Shown one piece after another: positions 27,216 through 37,135 of a DNA stretch of 64,000 nt. A program made the translations under genes and the position numbers. Positions within the stretch are counted from its first letter, which is position 1. Each line of letters opens with the position of its first letter. A model generated the notes under the pieces. The model worked only from the letters and a program-made list of their open reading frames with translations. It searched no databases and was not told where the DNA came from. Source of the DNA: Mesorhizobium sp. M1E.F.Ca.ET.045.02.1.1 (GTDB lineage: Bacteria; Pseudomonadota; Alphaproteobacteria; Rhizobiales; Rhizobiaceae); assembly GCF_003952485.1 (NCBI RefSeq), contig NZ_CP034447.1, positions 3,734,501-3,798,500 on the forward strand, in the 5' to 3' direction.

Positions 27216-27878
27216 TCAAGTATCGGCGGACGGATGCCAGACAGGCGCGTAGCCTTGCCTCAGCACCGAAACGCTGGTGGCAGGCGTGAGCAGACGAAGC
27301 GGCCGACCGGCGAGACTGTCGAGGGCGATAGGGTCGGCATAACCCGCGAACGACCATCCGAGCGCCTTGCCGGCACGGAGCGCATAGGCGGTGTCGTTGT
27401 CGGCCACCATCGAGCCATCGGGCAGGTTGCCAAGCTCCACGGCTGCGACGGCCGGTGGCCGGCCGCCCGAAGCCAGCCGCTCCTTGTGCAGCCGCTTGTC
27501 GACCATCGGCGCGCGCGGTTCGGCAATGCCGATTGCCTCGCCGAAACGGCCCACGAAATCTGTCGCCCGTTCGCGCTGGCAAAAGAAGCAGGGCCGGTGG
27601 CCGGCGGCCAATGCCGTCACCTCGTCGAGGAAGAACAGCTCGGTCCAGCCGGCTTTGCCCCCCAATTGGCCGTCACTTTGGCGGTTGCGGCCCATCGGCT
27701 CGCGTCGCACGTTGCGGAACTCGCAGACGCAGATGATCCAGGCCTGTAACGCCCAGCGCTTCTTCAGTAGCGTCTTCGTCTCGGGATCATGGATGATGCC
27801 GCGATTGCCCATGAACAGGCCGCGCTCGGGCGCGGCGTGGATGGCGCCGAACGGATCGACCCGGTTCTGCAGTGGCAT
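27216..27878 (-). CDS. Conserved hypothetical protein
   Basis: 220 aa. The ATG at 27878 follows GGAGAG. It contains a short Cys pair in [28 protein letters not shown] and a Gly-rich C-terminal half with [23 protein letters not shown]. No signal peptide or membrane span. I do not recognise the family. The CxxC could bind a metal, but no second pair is visible. It lies 31 bases upstream of rsmE on the same strand. Confidence 0.7.
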   Translation of the reverse strand: MPLQNRVDPFGAIHAAPERGLFMGNRGIIHDPETKTLLKKRWALQAWIICVCEFRNVRREPMGRNRQSDGQLGGKAGWTELFFLDEVTALAAGHRPCFFCQRERATDFVGRFGEAIGIAEPRAPMVDKRLHKERLASGGRPPAVAAVELGNLPDGSMVADNDTAYALRAGKALGWSFAGYADPIALDSLAGRPLRLLTPATSVSVLRQGYAPVWHPSADT

Positions 27879-27963
27879 AGCTTTCTCTCCGGCGCGCACC
27901 TTGGCTGAAATGCGGGCGGCATGATATCGCTCGCCCGTGCAATTTCATGTCAGCAGGATTCTC

Positions 27964-28662
27964 ATGCGGGTGCTGGTGGTCCAGAACTACGAAAACACCG
28001 GCCTCGGTCAGGTCGGCGCCGCACTTAAGGAGGCCGGCGCCGAGCTCGACCTGCGGCGTCCCTATGAGGGTGACCCGCTGCCTCAGGACGCGGCCGGGCA
28101 CGATGCGATGGTCGTGCTGGGCGGCGGGCAGAATGCGCTGGCCGACGACGACTACCCCTATTTTCCCTCTCTGCTCGAACTGACGCGCGAATTCGCCGGC
28201 AGGGACCGGTCGGTGCTCGGCATTTGCCTCGGCGGCCAGCTCGTCGCCCGCGCCTTTGGCGCCGAAAACCACATCGGCCGGGCGGTTGAGTTCGGCTGGT
28301 GCGGCGTGTCGCTGACGAGGGAAGCCAAGGCCGATCCCGTGCTCGGCGCGCTGCCAGAAGAATTCCCGATCTTCCAGTGGCACGACGACACGTTCGACCT
28401 GCCCGAAACCGCCGTCCGGCTCGCCGGCAACGAGGTCGCCACGAACCAGGCCTTTCGCATCGGCCGCGCCGTCTATGGCTTCCAGTTCCATTTCGAGGCC
28501 GACCGCCCGCTGGTGCGCGACTGGAGCACGTCCTTCGCGGCAACGATTGCCGAGCGTAACCCCGACTGGGCCGGCAAGCTCGACGACGAGATGGCCCGCA
28601 ACGGGCCCGACGCCGACGCCGCCGGACTGGCGATCGCCCGCGCCTGGGTGGCGACGATCTAG
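27964..28662 (+). CDS. Class I glutamine amidotransferase-like protein
   Basis: 232 aa. The catalytic Cys lies in GICLGGQL near residue 88 and the His in FQFHFEAD near 176, as in GATase1 domains. There is no attached synthase domain. Such stand-alone proteins hydrolyse glutamine or gamma-glutamyl compounds. The ATG at 27964 follows AGGA; an in-frame GTG at 27937 is less likely. Divergent from the preceding hypothetical gene. Confidence 0.85.
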   Translation: MRVLVVQNYENTGLGQVGAALKEAGAELDLRRPYEGDPLPQDAAGHDAMVVLGGGQNALADDDYPYFPSLLELTREFAGRDRSVLGICLGGQLVARAFGAENHIGRAVEFGWCGVSLTREAKADPVLGALPEEFPIFQWHDDTFDLPETAVRLAGNEVATNQAFRIGRAVYGFQFHFEADRPLVRDWSTSFAATIAERNPDWAGKLDDEMARNGPDADAAGLAIARAWVATI

Positions 28663-28948
28663 TTATCTCACCGATCGTTTCGCCAAGCGTGACATAATTG
28701 GCACGCGATGGCAGTTCCGCCTGGGGAAAACCTGCTTCGTCCTTGGCCTGTGCTCGCTCGCCATCCTAGAAGGCGCCCGCCCTGTATCGTTCGTGCAACC
28801 GCAATGAACCTTCTGTGTGATCTGCGCGACACACCGGCGATACAGAATCTGCCTAGAAGCGCGAAATCGTCGAAACATTGAGACGCATTTTATCGTTTCA
28901 ACGCATTGGTAACCGCCTCGTGCACAGATGCAGAAAGCTCAACCAGAG

Positions 28949-29089
28949 ATGACGTCCGTGAAAGCAGCGCTTTTGTCCTTTGTTATGCTGTCTGCCATCA
29001 TCGTGTGCGGCCTCGGCATCTACGCCGCCGATGCAGCCAACAATCACCAGGCCGTTGACGGCTACGGCGTCACCGCCGCGCTTCGCTAA
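28949..29089 (+). CDS. Small hypothetical protein with one hydrophobic segment
   Basis: 46 aa, starting MTSVKAALLSFVMLSAIIVC and ending VTAALR. One hydrophobic segment (about residues 6-26) could be a membrane anchor or a signal peptide ending near YAADAA. An in-frame ATG at 28928 would add 7 residues. It lies in an otherwise empty 480-base gap. No homologue is recognised and the ribosome binding site is weak. Confidence 0.45.
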   Translation: MTSVKAALLSFVMLSAIIVCGLGIYAADAANNHQAVDGYGVTAALR

Positions 29090-29141
29090 AGCCTGATCCT
29101 TCCCGACAAACGAAAAGCTGACCCCACAGCCGGGATCATGG

Positions 29142-29912
29142 CTAGAACGCCTTTCCCTGCACGGTCACGATACGCTTGTCGCCGCCGTTAACGGCAAGGG
29201 CGCTCAGCATTCCCGATTGCCAGGCGAGCGTGTCGACATTGACGCGGTTGGCCAAAACCTCGGTCTCTGGCACCGGTGTGTGCCCGTGCACGATCACCTT
29301 CGGGTGAAGGCCGGGGTGGTCGTGGAAGGCGTCGCGGATCCAGATCAGGTCCTGCGGGCTCTGGCTTTCGAGCGGAATGCCGGGCCTGATGCCGGCGTGA
29401 CAGAAGAAGAAGTCGCCGAAGGTCACTGAAAAGGACAGCGAGCGCAGGAAGTCGACATGGGCTTGCGGCAAGGCTTCGACCAATGCCGCGTGTCCGTGCG
29501 CCAGCACCTCGTCCGGCCTGCCGAACCAGCTGCTGCCGGTCGAGAGCTTCACCCCGTATGACGCCGCGGTCTGGATACCGCCATAGCGCATGAACAGGCC
29601 GTCCGCGTCGGGCTCGGCAAGAAATTCCAGCATGCCGATGTCGTGATTGCCGGCAAGCGTCAGGTTGCGCGGGTCGCGCTCTCTTGCCTCGATCAGGAAA
29701 TCGATGACGCCTTTGGAATCCGGTCCGCGGTCGACATAGTCGCCGAGATGGATGATGCGCCAATCGGATGACGGTGCATATTCCAGCTCGCTTTCGATCC
29801 GGCGATGCATCGCGGCAAGCAGGTCATGGCGGCCATGCACGTCGCCGATCGCATAGAGCCGCATGCCGTCCGGCCCGCGAGCGTCGAGATAATGAATGCC
29901 GGTCTCAATCAA
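29142..29912 (-). CDS. Metallophosphoesterase, PP2A/PrpA-type serine/threonine phosphatase
   Basis: 256 aa. All metal-binding motifs of the family are present in order: IGDVHGRHD, LGDYVDRGPDS, AGNHDIGML, CHAGIRPG and VHGHTPVPE. The final blocks resemble bacterial PrpA-type protein phosphatases; diadenosine tetraphosphatase is another option. Probably cytoplasmic. It stands alone. Confidence 0.9.
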   Translation of the reverse strand: MIETGIHYLDARGPDGMRLYAIGDVHGRHDLLAAMHRRIESELEYAPSSDWRIIHLGDYVDRGPDSKGVIDFLIEARERDPRNLTLAGNHDIGMLEFLAEPDADGLFMRYGGIQTAASYGVKLSTGSSWFGRPDEVLAHGHAALVEALPQAHVDFLRSLSFSVTFGDFFFCHAGIRPGIPLESQSPQDLIWIRDAFHDHPGLHPKVIVHGHTPVPETEVLANRVNVDTLAWQSGMLSALAVNGGDKRIVTVQGKAF

Positions 29913-29970
29913 GGCATGCGTCTTCCCGTGTCGTAATCACGGGAAACTAGCGCGGATCGATGAATAGGCC

Positions 29971-31107
29971 CTAGCGTCGCAGCTGGTCCTTGCCCATGTC
30001 GGTTACCAAACGCTTACCGCACAGCGCCAGCGTGATGTCCATCTCCTTGCGGATGATTTCGAGCGCCTTGGTGACGCCCGCCTTGCCCATCGCGCCGAGT
30101 CCATAGAGGAAGGGCCGGCCGATATAGGTGCCCTTGGCGCCGAGGCAGAGCGCCTTGAGCACGTCCTGGCCAGAGCGGATGCCGCCGTCCATATGCACCT
30201 CGATCCTGTCGCCGACCGCATCGGCGATCTCCTCCAGCACCGAAATCGAAGAAGCGGCGCCGTCGAGCTGGCGTCCGCCGTGGTTCGACACGACGATCGC
30301 GTCGGCGCCGGTCTCGGCCGCCATCAGCGCGTCCTCCTTGTCGAGAATGCCCTTCAGGATCAGCTTGCCGCCCCAACGCTCCTTGATCCAGGCGACATCC
30401 TTCCACGAAAGCTGCGGATCGAACTGCTCCGTCGTCCAGGACGACAGCGAAAAGACGTCGCCGACATCCTTGGCATGGCCAACGATGTTGCGGAAGGTTC
30501 GACGCGGCGTGCCGGCCATGCCCAGGCACCAGCGCGGCTTGATGGCCATGTCGATGATGTTGGCGAGCGTCATCTTGGGCGGCGCCGACAGCCCGTTGCG
30601 CACATCCTTGTGGCGCTGGCCGAGGATCTGCAAATCGAGCGTCAGCACCAGCGCCGAGCACTTCGCCGCCTTGGCGCGATCGATGAGGTTGAGCACGAAA
30701 TCCTTGTCGCGCATCACATAAAGCTGGAACCAGAACGGCTTCTTGGTGACGGAGGCGACATCCTCGATCGAGCATATGCTCATCGTCGACAGCGTGAACG
30801 GCACGCCGAACGCCTCTGCCGCCTGCGCCGCCAGCATCTCGCCGTCGGCATGCTGCATGCCGGTCAGGCCGGTCGGGGCCAGCGCCACCGGCATCGCCAC
30901 CTTCTGGCCGATCATGGTCGATTCCAGCGAGCGGTTGCTCATGTCGACCAGCACGCGCTGGCGGAATTTTATCTTGCCGAAATCCTCTTCGTTGGCGCGG
31001 TAGGTGCTCTCGGTCCAGGCGCCGGAATCGGCATAGTCGAAGAACATCTTCGGTACCTTGCGGCGCGCCAGGTCCTTGAGGTCGGCGATGGTGAGAATTT
31101 CGCTCAT
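29971..31107 (-). CDS. lldD: L-lactate dehydrogenase (FMN, quinone-linked)
   Basis: 378 aa. FMN-dependent alpha-hydroxyacid oxidoreductase with family motifs FDYADSGAW, PVALAPTGLTGMQHADGE, WKDVAWIKERWGGKLILKGI, VSNHGGRQLDG (active-site His) and HMDGGIRSGQDVLKA. It oxidises L-lactate to pyruvate at the inner membrane. The start at 31107 is the first sensible ATG; the frame is open far upstream but overlaps lldR. The adjacent GntR gene lies 23 bases upstream on the same strand. Confidence 0.93.
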   Translation of the reverse strand: MSEILTIADLKDLARRKVPKMFFDYADSGAWTESTYRANEEDFGKIKFRQRVLVDMSNRSLESTMIGQKVAMPVALAPTGLTGMQHADGEMLAAQAAEAFGVPFTLSTMSICSIEDVASVTKKPFWFQLYVMRDKDFVLNLIDRAKAAKCSALVLTLDLQILGQRHKDVRNGLSAPPKMTLANIIDMAIKPRWCLGMAGTPRRTFRNIVGHAKDVGDVFSLSSWTTEQFDPQLSWKDVAWIKERWGGKLILKGILDKEDALMAAETGADAIVVSNHGGRQLDGAASSISVLEEIADAVGDRIEVHMDGGIRSGQDVLKALCLGAKGTYIGRPFLYGLGAMGKAGVTKALEIIRKEMDITLALCGKRLVTDMGKDQLRR

Positions 31108-31130
31108 GGTGGTCCCCGCTTGATCGATGC

Positions 31131-31934
31131 TTAGGAGCGTTTGCGTGTTGGTTCGATGTCGCCGGCTTCCGAGCGCTGCCTGAGCCGCAGCCGCGACACC
31201 CGCTGCCAGTCGCCGCTGCGCTCGGCTTCCGCCATGGAGCGCTCGACATAGGTGATGTGGTCCATCGCGGCCTTGCGCGCGGCGGCAGGGTCGGCCGCCT
31301 TGATCGCGGCATGGATTGCCCGGTGCTGGTGAAGCAGCGCGTCGCGCGCCCCGGGCACGGTGAACACGAGGAGCCGGTTCTGGAACACGCCCTCGGAGAG
31401 CAGCCGGTAGCACGAGCGCAGCGTGTGCAAGAGGATGATGTTATGCGCGCATTCGCAGACCGCGTGATGGAACTCGACGTCGATATCCGCCTCGTCGTCG
31501 AAATCGCCGGTCCGGTGCGCTTCGTCCATGCGCGCCATGATGCGGTCGAGCAGCGCCAGATCCTCGGGCGTCGCCCGCCGCGCCGCGTATTCGGCGGCCA
31601 CCGCTTCGATCTCGCGCCGGTACTCCAGATAATCGGTCACCGCCTTGCGGTGCGTGGAGATGAGGTCGGTCACCGGCTTGGTGAAAAGCTGGCCGATGAC
31701 GTCGGCGACATGAGTGCCGCCGCCCGGCCTGGTCGTCAGCAGCCCACGTCCCTCCAGCGCCTTCAGCGCATCGCGCAGGATCGGCCGCGACACGTCGAAC
31801 TGCCGCGCCAGTTCGCGCTCGCCCGGCAGCCGGTCGCCGGTACGCAGCACGCCTTCCAGGATCAGGTTCTCGATCTGCTGCAGCACCTCGTCGGCGGTGC
31901 GCGAATGCTCGATCCTGGAGAAGATATCGCTCAA
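31131..31934 (-). CDS. lldR: GntR/FadR-type regulator, probably LldR
   Basis: 267 aa. The N-terminal winged helix (LILEGVLRTGDRLPGERELARQFDVSRPILRDALKALEGRGLL) is followed by an FCD ligand domain with conserved Asp/His (DIDVEFHHAV, HQHRAIHAAI). Position directly before lldD and resemblance to PdhR/LldR suggest it senses lactate. I could not settle on an operator in the gap 31935-32141. Confidence 0.85.
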   Translation of the reverse strand: MSDIFSRIEHSRTADEVLQQIENLILEGVLRTGDRLPGERELARQFDVSRPILRDALKALEGRGLLTTRPGGGTHVADVIGQLFTKPVTDLISTHRKAVTDYLEYRREIEAVAAEYAARRATPEDLALLDRIMARMDEAHRTGDFDDEADIDVEFHHAVCECAHNIILLHTLRSCYRLLSEGVFQNRLLVFTVPGARDALLHQHRAIHAAIKAADPAAARKAAMDHITYVERSMAEAERSGDWQRVSRLRLRQRSEAGDIEPTRKRS

Positions 31935-32141
31935 CGGAGGGCGCCTGGGAATGGGACGGATGTCGCGCAGATTAAAGCCACTGCCGCCAACTGGTCAAAT
32001 TATTTATCCAATTCGCCGGATCCGGTAGACTCCGCGGCCGCGCCGTCCCATTCATGCCTGCTAAATTTGCTGTTTACGTGCAATGCTGATTGCCGCAAGA
32101 GGACGGGCTTGCACGAAGGGCCGAAACAAGGGGGACCAGCC

Positions 32142-33464
32142 GTGTCGGACGAGACGTCCAACCTCGAATTCCAGCCGCGCGCCCAAGGCAGCGTCATGGG
32201 CTTTCCGGCGCATGAGGGGCGGCCCGGCGCATTGGGCGAGGTGCATGCCCGGCCGCATCCGCTGGTCGAGAAGCCGCGTGTGCTCATCCAGCTCTCCTTC
32301 ATGACCGAGGGCGGCGCCGCCGTCGACCATGCCGTGCTGTCCGACTTGTCGCGGCGCCTCGGTATCGCGGCGCCCGAACGCCATGCCCGTCACCATGCCA
32401 TGAAATGGGGCAAGGGCACGGTTCGCTGGGAGCGGCACACCGAATTCTCGACCTATCTCTGGGAAGGGCCGCTCGCCGAGAACGGTCGGGGCCAGGAGGA
32501 TTCGCCCTTCGGCAACGGCTTCTCGCCGCCCGGAACCGTGATCTCCGGCATCCGGCTCGAAATCCGCAAGTGGACGCAGGCGAGCGAGAAGCTGATCGCC
32601 GGCTTTGACCCGACCAGCCTCTGCTATTCGCTGGTCGAGCGGGGCGCGGCTGCCATCATCACCGACTTCCGTCAGGACGGCGATGGCCTGACCCGCATGT
32701 TGGTGCTCGACCGCGGCCTGACGCCGGCGAGCACCGGCGCCTTGTCGCATCGGCTGATCGACATCGAGACCTACCGGACGCTTGCTATGCTTGGCCTGCC
32801 GCTGGCGCTGACGCTGTCCGGCCGCGCCCGCCGCATCGAGGACCGGCTGGCCCAGACCACGTTGGAAATGAAGGCGGCCGAGACCCGCGACAGCCAGACG
32901 CTGCTCGCCGACCTCACCGAGCTTGCCGCCGAGCTGGAGGCCGACGCCGCCTCCAGTCTCTACCGTTTCGGCGCCAGCCGCGCCTATGACGGTATCGTCA
33001 GCGAAAGGCTGGAGGCGTTGGAGGAGGAGCCTGTGCAGGGCTACGACACCTGGGCCGGCTTCCTGCAACGGCGCATGGCGCCGGCCATGCGCACCTGCCG
33101 CTCGGTGGAGGAGCGCCAGGCCAATCTGTCGCGAAAACTCACCCGCACCACCACGTTGCTGCGTACCTGGGTCGATGTCGAGGTCGAGAAGCAGAACCGT
33201 GACCTGCTCGCCTCGATGAACAACCGTGCCCGGCTGCAATTGCGACTGCAGCAGACCGTCGAAGGCCTCTCGGTCGCCGCCGTGTCCTACTATGTCGTCG
33301 GCCTAATCGGCTATCTCGCCAAAGGCGCCTCGATCTTCGGCCACACCTTCGCGCCGGAAGTCGTCACTGCGGCTTCGGTGCCGGTTGCAGTGCTGCTCGT
33401 CTGGTGGGCTGTGCGCCGTGTGCGACGCATGCACTCCGAGCCGGCAAAGCACCCCGGCGAATAA
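32142..33464 (+). CDS. DUF3422 family membrane protein
   Basis: 440 aa from a GTG at 32142 preceded by GGGGGA. The soluble part starts GEVHARPHPLVEKP and has WGKGTVRWERHTEFSTY. The C-terminus has two hydrophobic segments (SVAAVSYYVVGLIGYLAKG and VVTAASVPVAVLLVWWAVR). This matches DUF3422, whose function is unknown. Divergent from lldR. The frame is open far upstream but that overlaps lldR in antisense. Confidence 0.85.
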   Translation: MSDETSNLEFQPRAQGSVMGFPAHEGRPGALGEVHARPHPLVEKPRVLIQLSFMTEGGAAVDHAVLSDLSRRLGIAAPERHARHHAMKWGKGTVRWERHTEFSTYLWEGPLAENGRGQEDSPFGNGFSPPGTVISGIRLEIRKWTQASEKLIAGFDPTSLCYSLVERGAAAIITDFRQDGDGLTRMLVLDRGLTPASTGALSHRLIDIETYRTLAMLGLPLALTLSGRARRIEDRLAQTTLEMKAAETRDSQTLLADLTELAAELEADAASSLYRFGASRAYDGIVSERLEALEEEPVQGYDTWAGFLQRRMAPAMRTCRSVEERQANLSRKLTRTTTLLRTWVDVEVEKQNRDLLASMNNRARLQLRLQQTVEGLSVAAVSYYVVGLIGYLAKGASIFGHTFAPEVVTAASVPVAVLLVWWAVRRVRRMHSEPAKHPGE

Positions 33465-33469
33465 GTAAT

Positions 33470-33620
33470 CTCCCCCCTTGAGGGGGAGATGGCCGGCAGG
33501 CCAGAGGGGGGTCGTCTCACATAGAGCGCCGACGCTTGCGGGGCTACGGAAGCTGGCGCTTCACGCGCGGCGACCCCCTCTGTCGCCTTCGGCGACATCT
33601 CCCCCCCAAGGGGGGAGAAA
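33470..33620. repeat. Dispersed palindromic repeat
   Basis: Starts CTCCCCCCTTGAGGGGGAGA and closes with the opposite arm ATCTCCCCCCCAAGGGGGGAG. The arms also share GGCCAGAGGGGGGTCG / CGACCCCCTCTG. Same family as 35255-35425 and 43684-43853. Confidence 0.75.
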
Positions 33621-33746
33621 GCCAGCGGCAGATTGCCGCTGCGGAAGCTTGGGCCACGCCCGTCGTCCATTGCGACAAAAGCAGCGTTTGCAAGGAACCG
33701 CCCTAGCTGGTAAAAGATTTTGACCAGTCGAGCGGAGGAAGTGCCG

Positions 33747-35243
33747 ATGTCCGGCCTTGCCATGCCCAAGCCAGATGCCGGGACGATGCACCGGCGCGCC
33801 GAGATCGTCGCCGACATGCGCATCATCGTGCCGGGCGAGGGTGTCGTCGACACGGCGAATGAAATGCGCGCCTTCGAAACCGATGGCCTCACCGCTTACC
33901 GGCAATTGCCGCTGGTGGTGGTGCTGCCAGAGACGGTGGCGCAGGTCTCGCGCGTGCTGAAATACTGCGACGAGCGCAACATCCGCGTCGTGCCGCGCGG
34001 CTCCGGCACCTCGCTTTCCGGCGGCGCGCTGCCGCTCGAGGATGCTGTTCTGTTGGTGATGAGCCGCTTCAACCGTATCGTCGCGATCGACTACCCGAAC
34101 CGCGTCGTCGTCGCCCAGCCGGGCGTCACCAATCTCGGCATCACTATCGCCGTCGAGCAGGAGGGCTTCTATTACGCCCCCGATCCGTCCTCCCAGATCG
34201 CCTGCTCGATCGGCGGCAACGTCGCGGAAAATTCCGGCGGCGTGCACTGCCTGAAATACGGGCTCACAGCCAACAATGTGCTGGGCATCGAGATGGTGCT
34301 GATGAATGGCGAGGTGGTGCGGCTCGGCGGCAGCCATCTCGACCAGGAAGGCTACGACCTGCTCGGCGTCATGACCGGCTCGGAAGGCCTGCTCGGCGTC
34401 GTCACCGAGGTGACGGTCCGCATCCTGAAGAAGCCGGAGACGGCACGCGCGCTGCTCGTCGGTTTCCCAACCAGCGAGCAGGGCGGCCAGTGCGTCGCCG
34501 ACATCATCGGCGCCGGCATCATCCCGGGCGGCATGGAGATGATGGACCGGCCGGCGATCCACGCCGCCGAGGATTTCGTCCATGCCGGCTATCCGCTCGA
34601 TGTCGAGGCGCTGTTGATCGTCGAGCTCGACGGGCCGAGCGTCGAGGTCGATCACCTGATCGGCCTGGTCGAGACGATCGCCTACGAGAACGGCTCGACC
34701 ACCTGCCGCATCTCGCAGACGGAAGAGGAGCGGCTGAGCTTCTGGGCCGGCCGCAAGGCCGCTTTCCCGGCGGTCGGCCGCATCTCGCCGGACTATTACT
34801 GCATGGACGGCACCATCCCGCGCAAGGAATTGCCGCGCGTGCTGGCCGGCATGCGCGACCTCTCCGAGAAATACGGGCTCGGCGTCGCCAATGTCTTCCA
34901 CGCCGGCGACGGCAATCTGCACCCGCTGATCCTCTACGACGCCAACGTCCCGGGCGAGCTCGACAAGGCCGAGAGCTTCGGCGCCGACATTTTGCGGCTT
35001 TGCGTCGAGGTCGGCGGCGTCTTGACCGGCGAGCATGGCGTCGGCGTCGAGAAGCGCGACCTGATGCCGGAAATGTTCAACCAGATCGACCTCGACCAGC
35101 AGATGCGCGTCAAATGCGCCTTCGACCCCAACCATCTGCTCAACCCCGGCAAGGTCTTCCCGCAGCTGCGCCGCTGCGCCGAGCTCGGCCGCATGCATGT
35201 GCATCGCGGGCAGCTGGCGTTTCCGGACATTCCGAGGTTTTGA
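33747..35243 (+). CDS. glcD: Glycolate oxidase subunit GlcD (FAD-linked)
   Basis: 498 aa. FAD-binding PCMH domain with [16 protein letters not shown] and [22 protein letters not shown], and C-terminal substrate domain ending with [13 protein letters not shown] and [11 protein letters not shown]. With GlcE and GlcF it oxidises glycolate to glyoxylate at the membrane. The ATG at 33747 follows GGAGGA. A palindromic repeat separates it from glcE. Confidence 0.93.
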   Translation: MSGLAMPKPDAGTMHRRAEIVADMRIIVPGEGVVDTANEMRAFETDGLTAYRQLPLVVVLPETVAQVSRVLKYCDERNIRVVPRGSGTSLSGGALPLEDAVLLVMSRFNRIVAIDYPNRVVVAQPGVTNLGITIAVEQEGFYYAPDPSSQIACSIGGNVAENSGGVHCLKYGLTANNVLGIEMVLMNGEVVRLGGSHLDQEGYDLLGVMTGSEGLLGVVTEVTVRILKKPETARALLVGFPTSEQGGQCVADIIGAGIIPGGMEMMDRPAIHAAEDFVHAGYPLDVEALLIVELDGPSVEVDHLIGLVETIAYENGSTTCRISQTEEERLSFWAGRKAAFPAVGRISPDYYCMDGTIPRKELPRVLAGMRDLSEKYGLGVANVFHAGDGNLHPLILYDANVPGELDKAESFGADILRLCVEVGGVLTGEHGVGVEKRDLMPEMFNQIDLDQQMRVKCAFDPNHLLNPGKVFPQLRRCAELGRMHVHRGQLAFPDIPRF

Positions 35244-35254
35244 GTGGATATGGC

Positions 35255-35425
35255 GGCGCTTGAGCACCCCCCTCTGTCCTGCCGGACATCTCCCCCGCAA
35301 GGGGGGAGATTGGCAGCTTCGGCGCGCCGCCTTCCCGCCGACGTTGGAGATTGGCGAAACCCTACGCGACGTCTGATCTCCCCCTTTGCGGGGGAGATGT
35401 CCGGCAGGACAGAGGGGGGTGCGAC
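35255..35425. repeat. Dispersed palindromic repeat between glcD and glcE
   Basis: Begins GGCGCTTGAGCACCCCCC, continues TCTGTCCTGCCGGACATCTC, and is mirrored by GAGATGTCCGGCAGGACAGA. The first arm is nearly identical to 43684-43740. Long hairpins inside an operon may affect glcE expression. Confidence 0.8.
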
Positions 35426-35482
35426 GAAACGCAGCCTATCTGTTTTGCCCCGCCTCGCGGGGGCGAGGAACCAGGTGCTCTC

Positions 35483-36739
35483 ATGACCACCTTCACCCCA
35501 TCCACTTCCGCCGAAGTCCTCTCCACCGTCCAATGGGCGGCGGCGGAGGAAACGCCGCTGGAAATCCTCGGCCATGGCTCAAAGCGCGGCATCGGCCGCC
35601 CGCTGCAAACCGAGCACACGCTCGACCTGTCGAAGCTCTCCGGCGTCACCCTCTATGAACCGGCCGAGCTGGTGCTGTCCGCAAGAGCCGGCACGCCGCT
35701 TGCCGAAATCGAGAAGCTGCTCGCCGAAAACGGCCAGCAATTCACCTTCGAGCCGATGGACTATCGTGCGCTGCTTGGCGGCGAGCCGGGCAGGGGCACG
35801 ATCGGCGGGGTGCTTGCCTCGAACCTGTCCGGCCCGCGGCGTCTCAAGGCTGGCGCCGCGCGCGACCATATCCTCGGCATCGCCGCCGTCTCGGGCCGCG
35901 GCGAGGCCTTCAAGTCGGGTGGCCGTGTCGTCAAGAACGTCACCGGCTACGATCTCTCCAAGCTGATGGCGGGGAGTTGGGGCACGCTCGCCGTGCTGAC
36001 CGACGTCACCTTCAAGGTCCTGCCCGCGGCCGAGACCGAGGTGACCTTGGCCATCCGCGGCCTGCTCGACGATGCCGCGGTTGCCGCCATGGCGCTGGCG
36101 CTGGGTTCCAGCGCCGAAGCCTCGAGCGCGGCGCATCTGCCGGAGCGGATCGCTTCGCGCGTCGCCACCGGCCATCTCGGCAGCGATGCCGCGACGCTGT
36201 TGCGCGTCGAAGGCTTTGGCCCGTCGGTCGTCTACCGCATCGAGGCGTTGCGGAACCTGCTCGGCAAGGCCGGTCCGCTGCAAGAAATCGACGGCGAAAC
36301 CTCGAAGGCGATGTGGCGCGACATCCGCGATTGCACACCCTTCGCCGATGGCGCCGAGAGGCCTGTCTGGCGCGTGTCGATGGCGCCGTCGCAGGCGCAC
36401 CACATGGTGATGGCGCTGCGCATGCAGGCGGCCGTCGACGCTTTCTACGACTGGCAGGGCGGGCTGGTGTGGCTCTCCATGCGCGAGGATGATCCGGAGG
36501 CGGGGCTGCTGCGCGGATTGATCCGCAAATATGGCGGCGGCCACGCGACACTGGTGCGGGCGTCTGCCTCGCATCGCGCGGCGCTCCCGGTGTTCGAACC
36601 GCAGCCGCCGCATCTGGCGGCGCTGTCGGCCAGGCTCAAGGCCGAGTTCGATCCGAAGCAGATTCTCAACCCCGGCCGCATGGCGCCGGGTGCCGGCTCT
36701 GCTACTCTCGCTCGACCAACCGAGGGAGCAGCATCATGA
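35483..36739 (+). CDS. glcE: Glycolate oxidase subunit GlcE
   Basis: 418 aa. A second FAD-binding PCMH domain with EILGHGSKRGIGRP, FEPMDYRALLGGEPGRGTIG and SGGRVVKNVTGYDLSKLMAGSWGTL, ending FDPKQILNPGRM. GlcE is required with GlcD and GlcF for glycolate oxidation. The ATG at 35483 is chosen because earlier in-frame starts lie within the repeat. Its stop overlaps the next gene by 4 bases. Confidence 0.9.
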   Translation: MTTFTPSTSAEVLSTVQWAAAEETPLEILGHGSKRGIGRPLQTEHTLDLSKLSGVTLYEPAELVLSARAGTPLAEIEKLLAENGQQFTFEPMDYRALLGGEPGRGTIGGVLASNLSGPRRLKAGAARDHILGIAAVSGRGEAFKSGGRVVKNVTGYDLSKLMAGSWGTLAVLTDVTFKVLPAAETEVTLAIRGLLDDAAVAAMALALGSSAEASSAAHLPERIASRVATGHLGSDAATLLRVEGFGPSVVYRIEALRNLLGKAGPLQEIDGETSKAMWRDIRDCTPFADGAERPVWRVSMAPSQAHHMVMALRMQAAVDAFYDWQGGLVWLSMREDDPEAGLLRGLIRKYGGGHATLVRASASHRAALPVFEPQPPHLAALSARLKAEFDPKQILNPGRMAPGAGSATLARPTEGAAS

Positions 36740-37125
36740 GCAATACCGATCCAGGCCCGGGCAGCGGACCGCGCCAGACCGATCGCTGGCTGGAGCCGGG
36801 CCAGACCAACGCCTTGGTCATCTACATTCTTTACCTCGCCAGCCTTGCCATCGGCGTGACCGCCATCATCGGCATCGTGCTTGCCTACATCAATCGCGGC
36901 AAGGCGGGCGGCTTCGTCGAAAGCCACTACGCATTCCAGATCAGGACGTTCTGGATCGGCCTTCTCTACGCGCTGATCTCGGTGGTCCTGATGATGCTCG
37001 CGATCGGCTTCCTGCTGATGTTTGCGGTCGCCGTCTGGTTCATCGCCCGCTGCATCCTCGGGCTGCAGGCGCTGCAGCGCGGCGAGCCGGTCAAGAACCC
37101 GCAAAGCTGGCTTCTCGGACAGTAA
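36736..37125 (+). CDS. DUF4870-like membrane protein inside the glc operon
   Basis: 129 aa with three predicted membrane spans (ALVIYILYLASLAIGVTAII, FWIGLLYALISVVLMMLAIG and LLMFAVAVWFIARCILGLQ). The segment ESHYAFQIRTFW matches DUF4870-like proteins. Its ATG overlaps the glcE stop (ATGA), and glcF begins 10 bases after its own stop, so it is made with the glycolate oxidase. By position it might anchor the complex to the membrane; this is inference. Confidence 0.82.
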   Translation: MSNTDPGPGSGPRQTDRWLEPGQTNALVIYILYLASLAIGVTAIIGIVLAYINRGKAGGFVESHYAFQIRTFWIGLLYALISVVLMMLAIGFLLMFAVAVWFIARCILGLQALQRGEPVKNPQSWLLGQ

Positions 37126-37135
37126 GGATTTTTGT

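Noticed and set aside
31935..32141. LldR operator candidates such as TGGTCAAATTATTTATCCA
   Set aside because: Only a loose dyad; does not fit a TGGT-ACCA type FadR/LldR box well enough.
33470..35425. CRISPR array
   Set aside because: The repeats are palindromic, differ in length and spacing, lie in separate gaps, and no cas gene is present.
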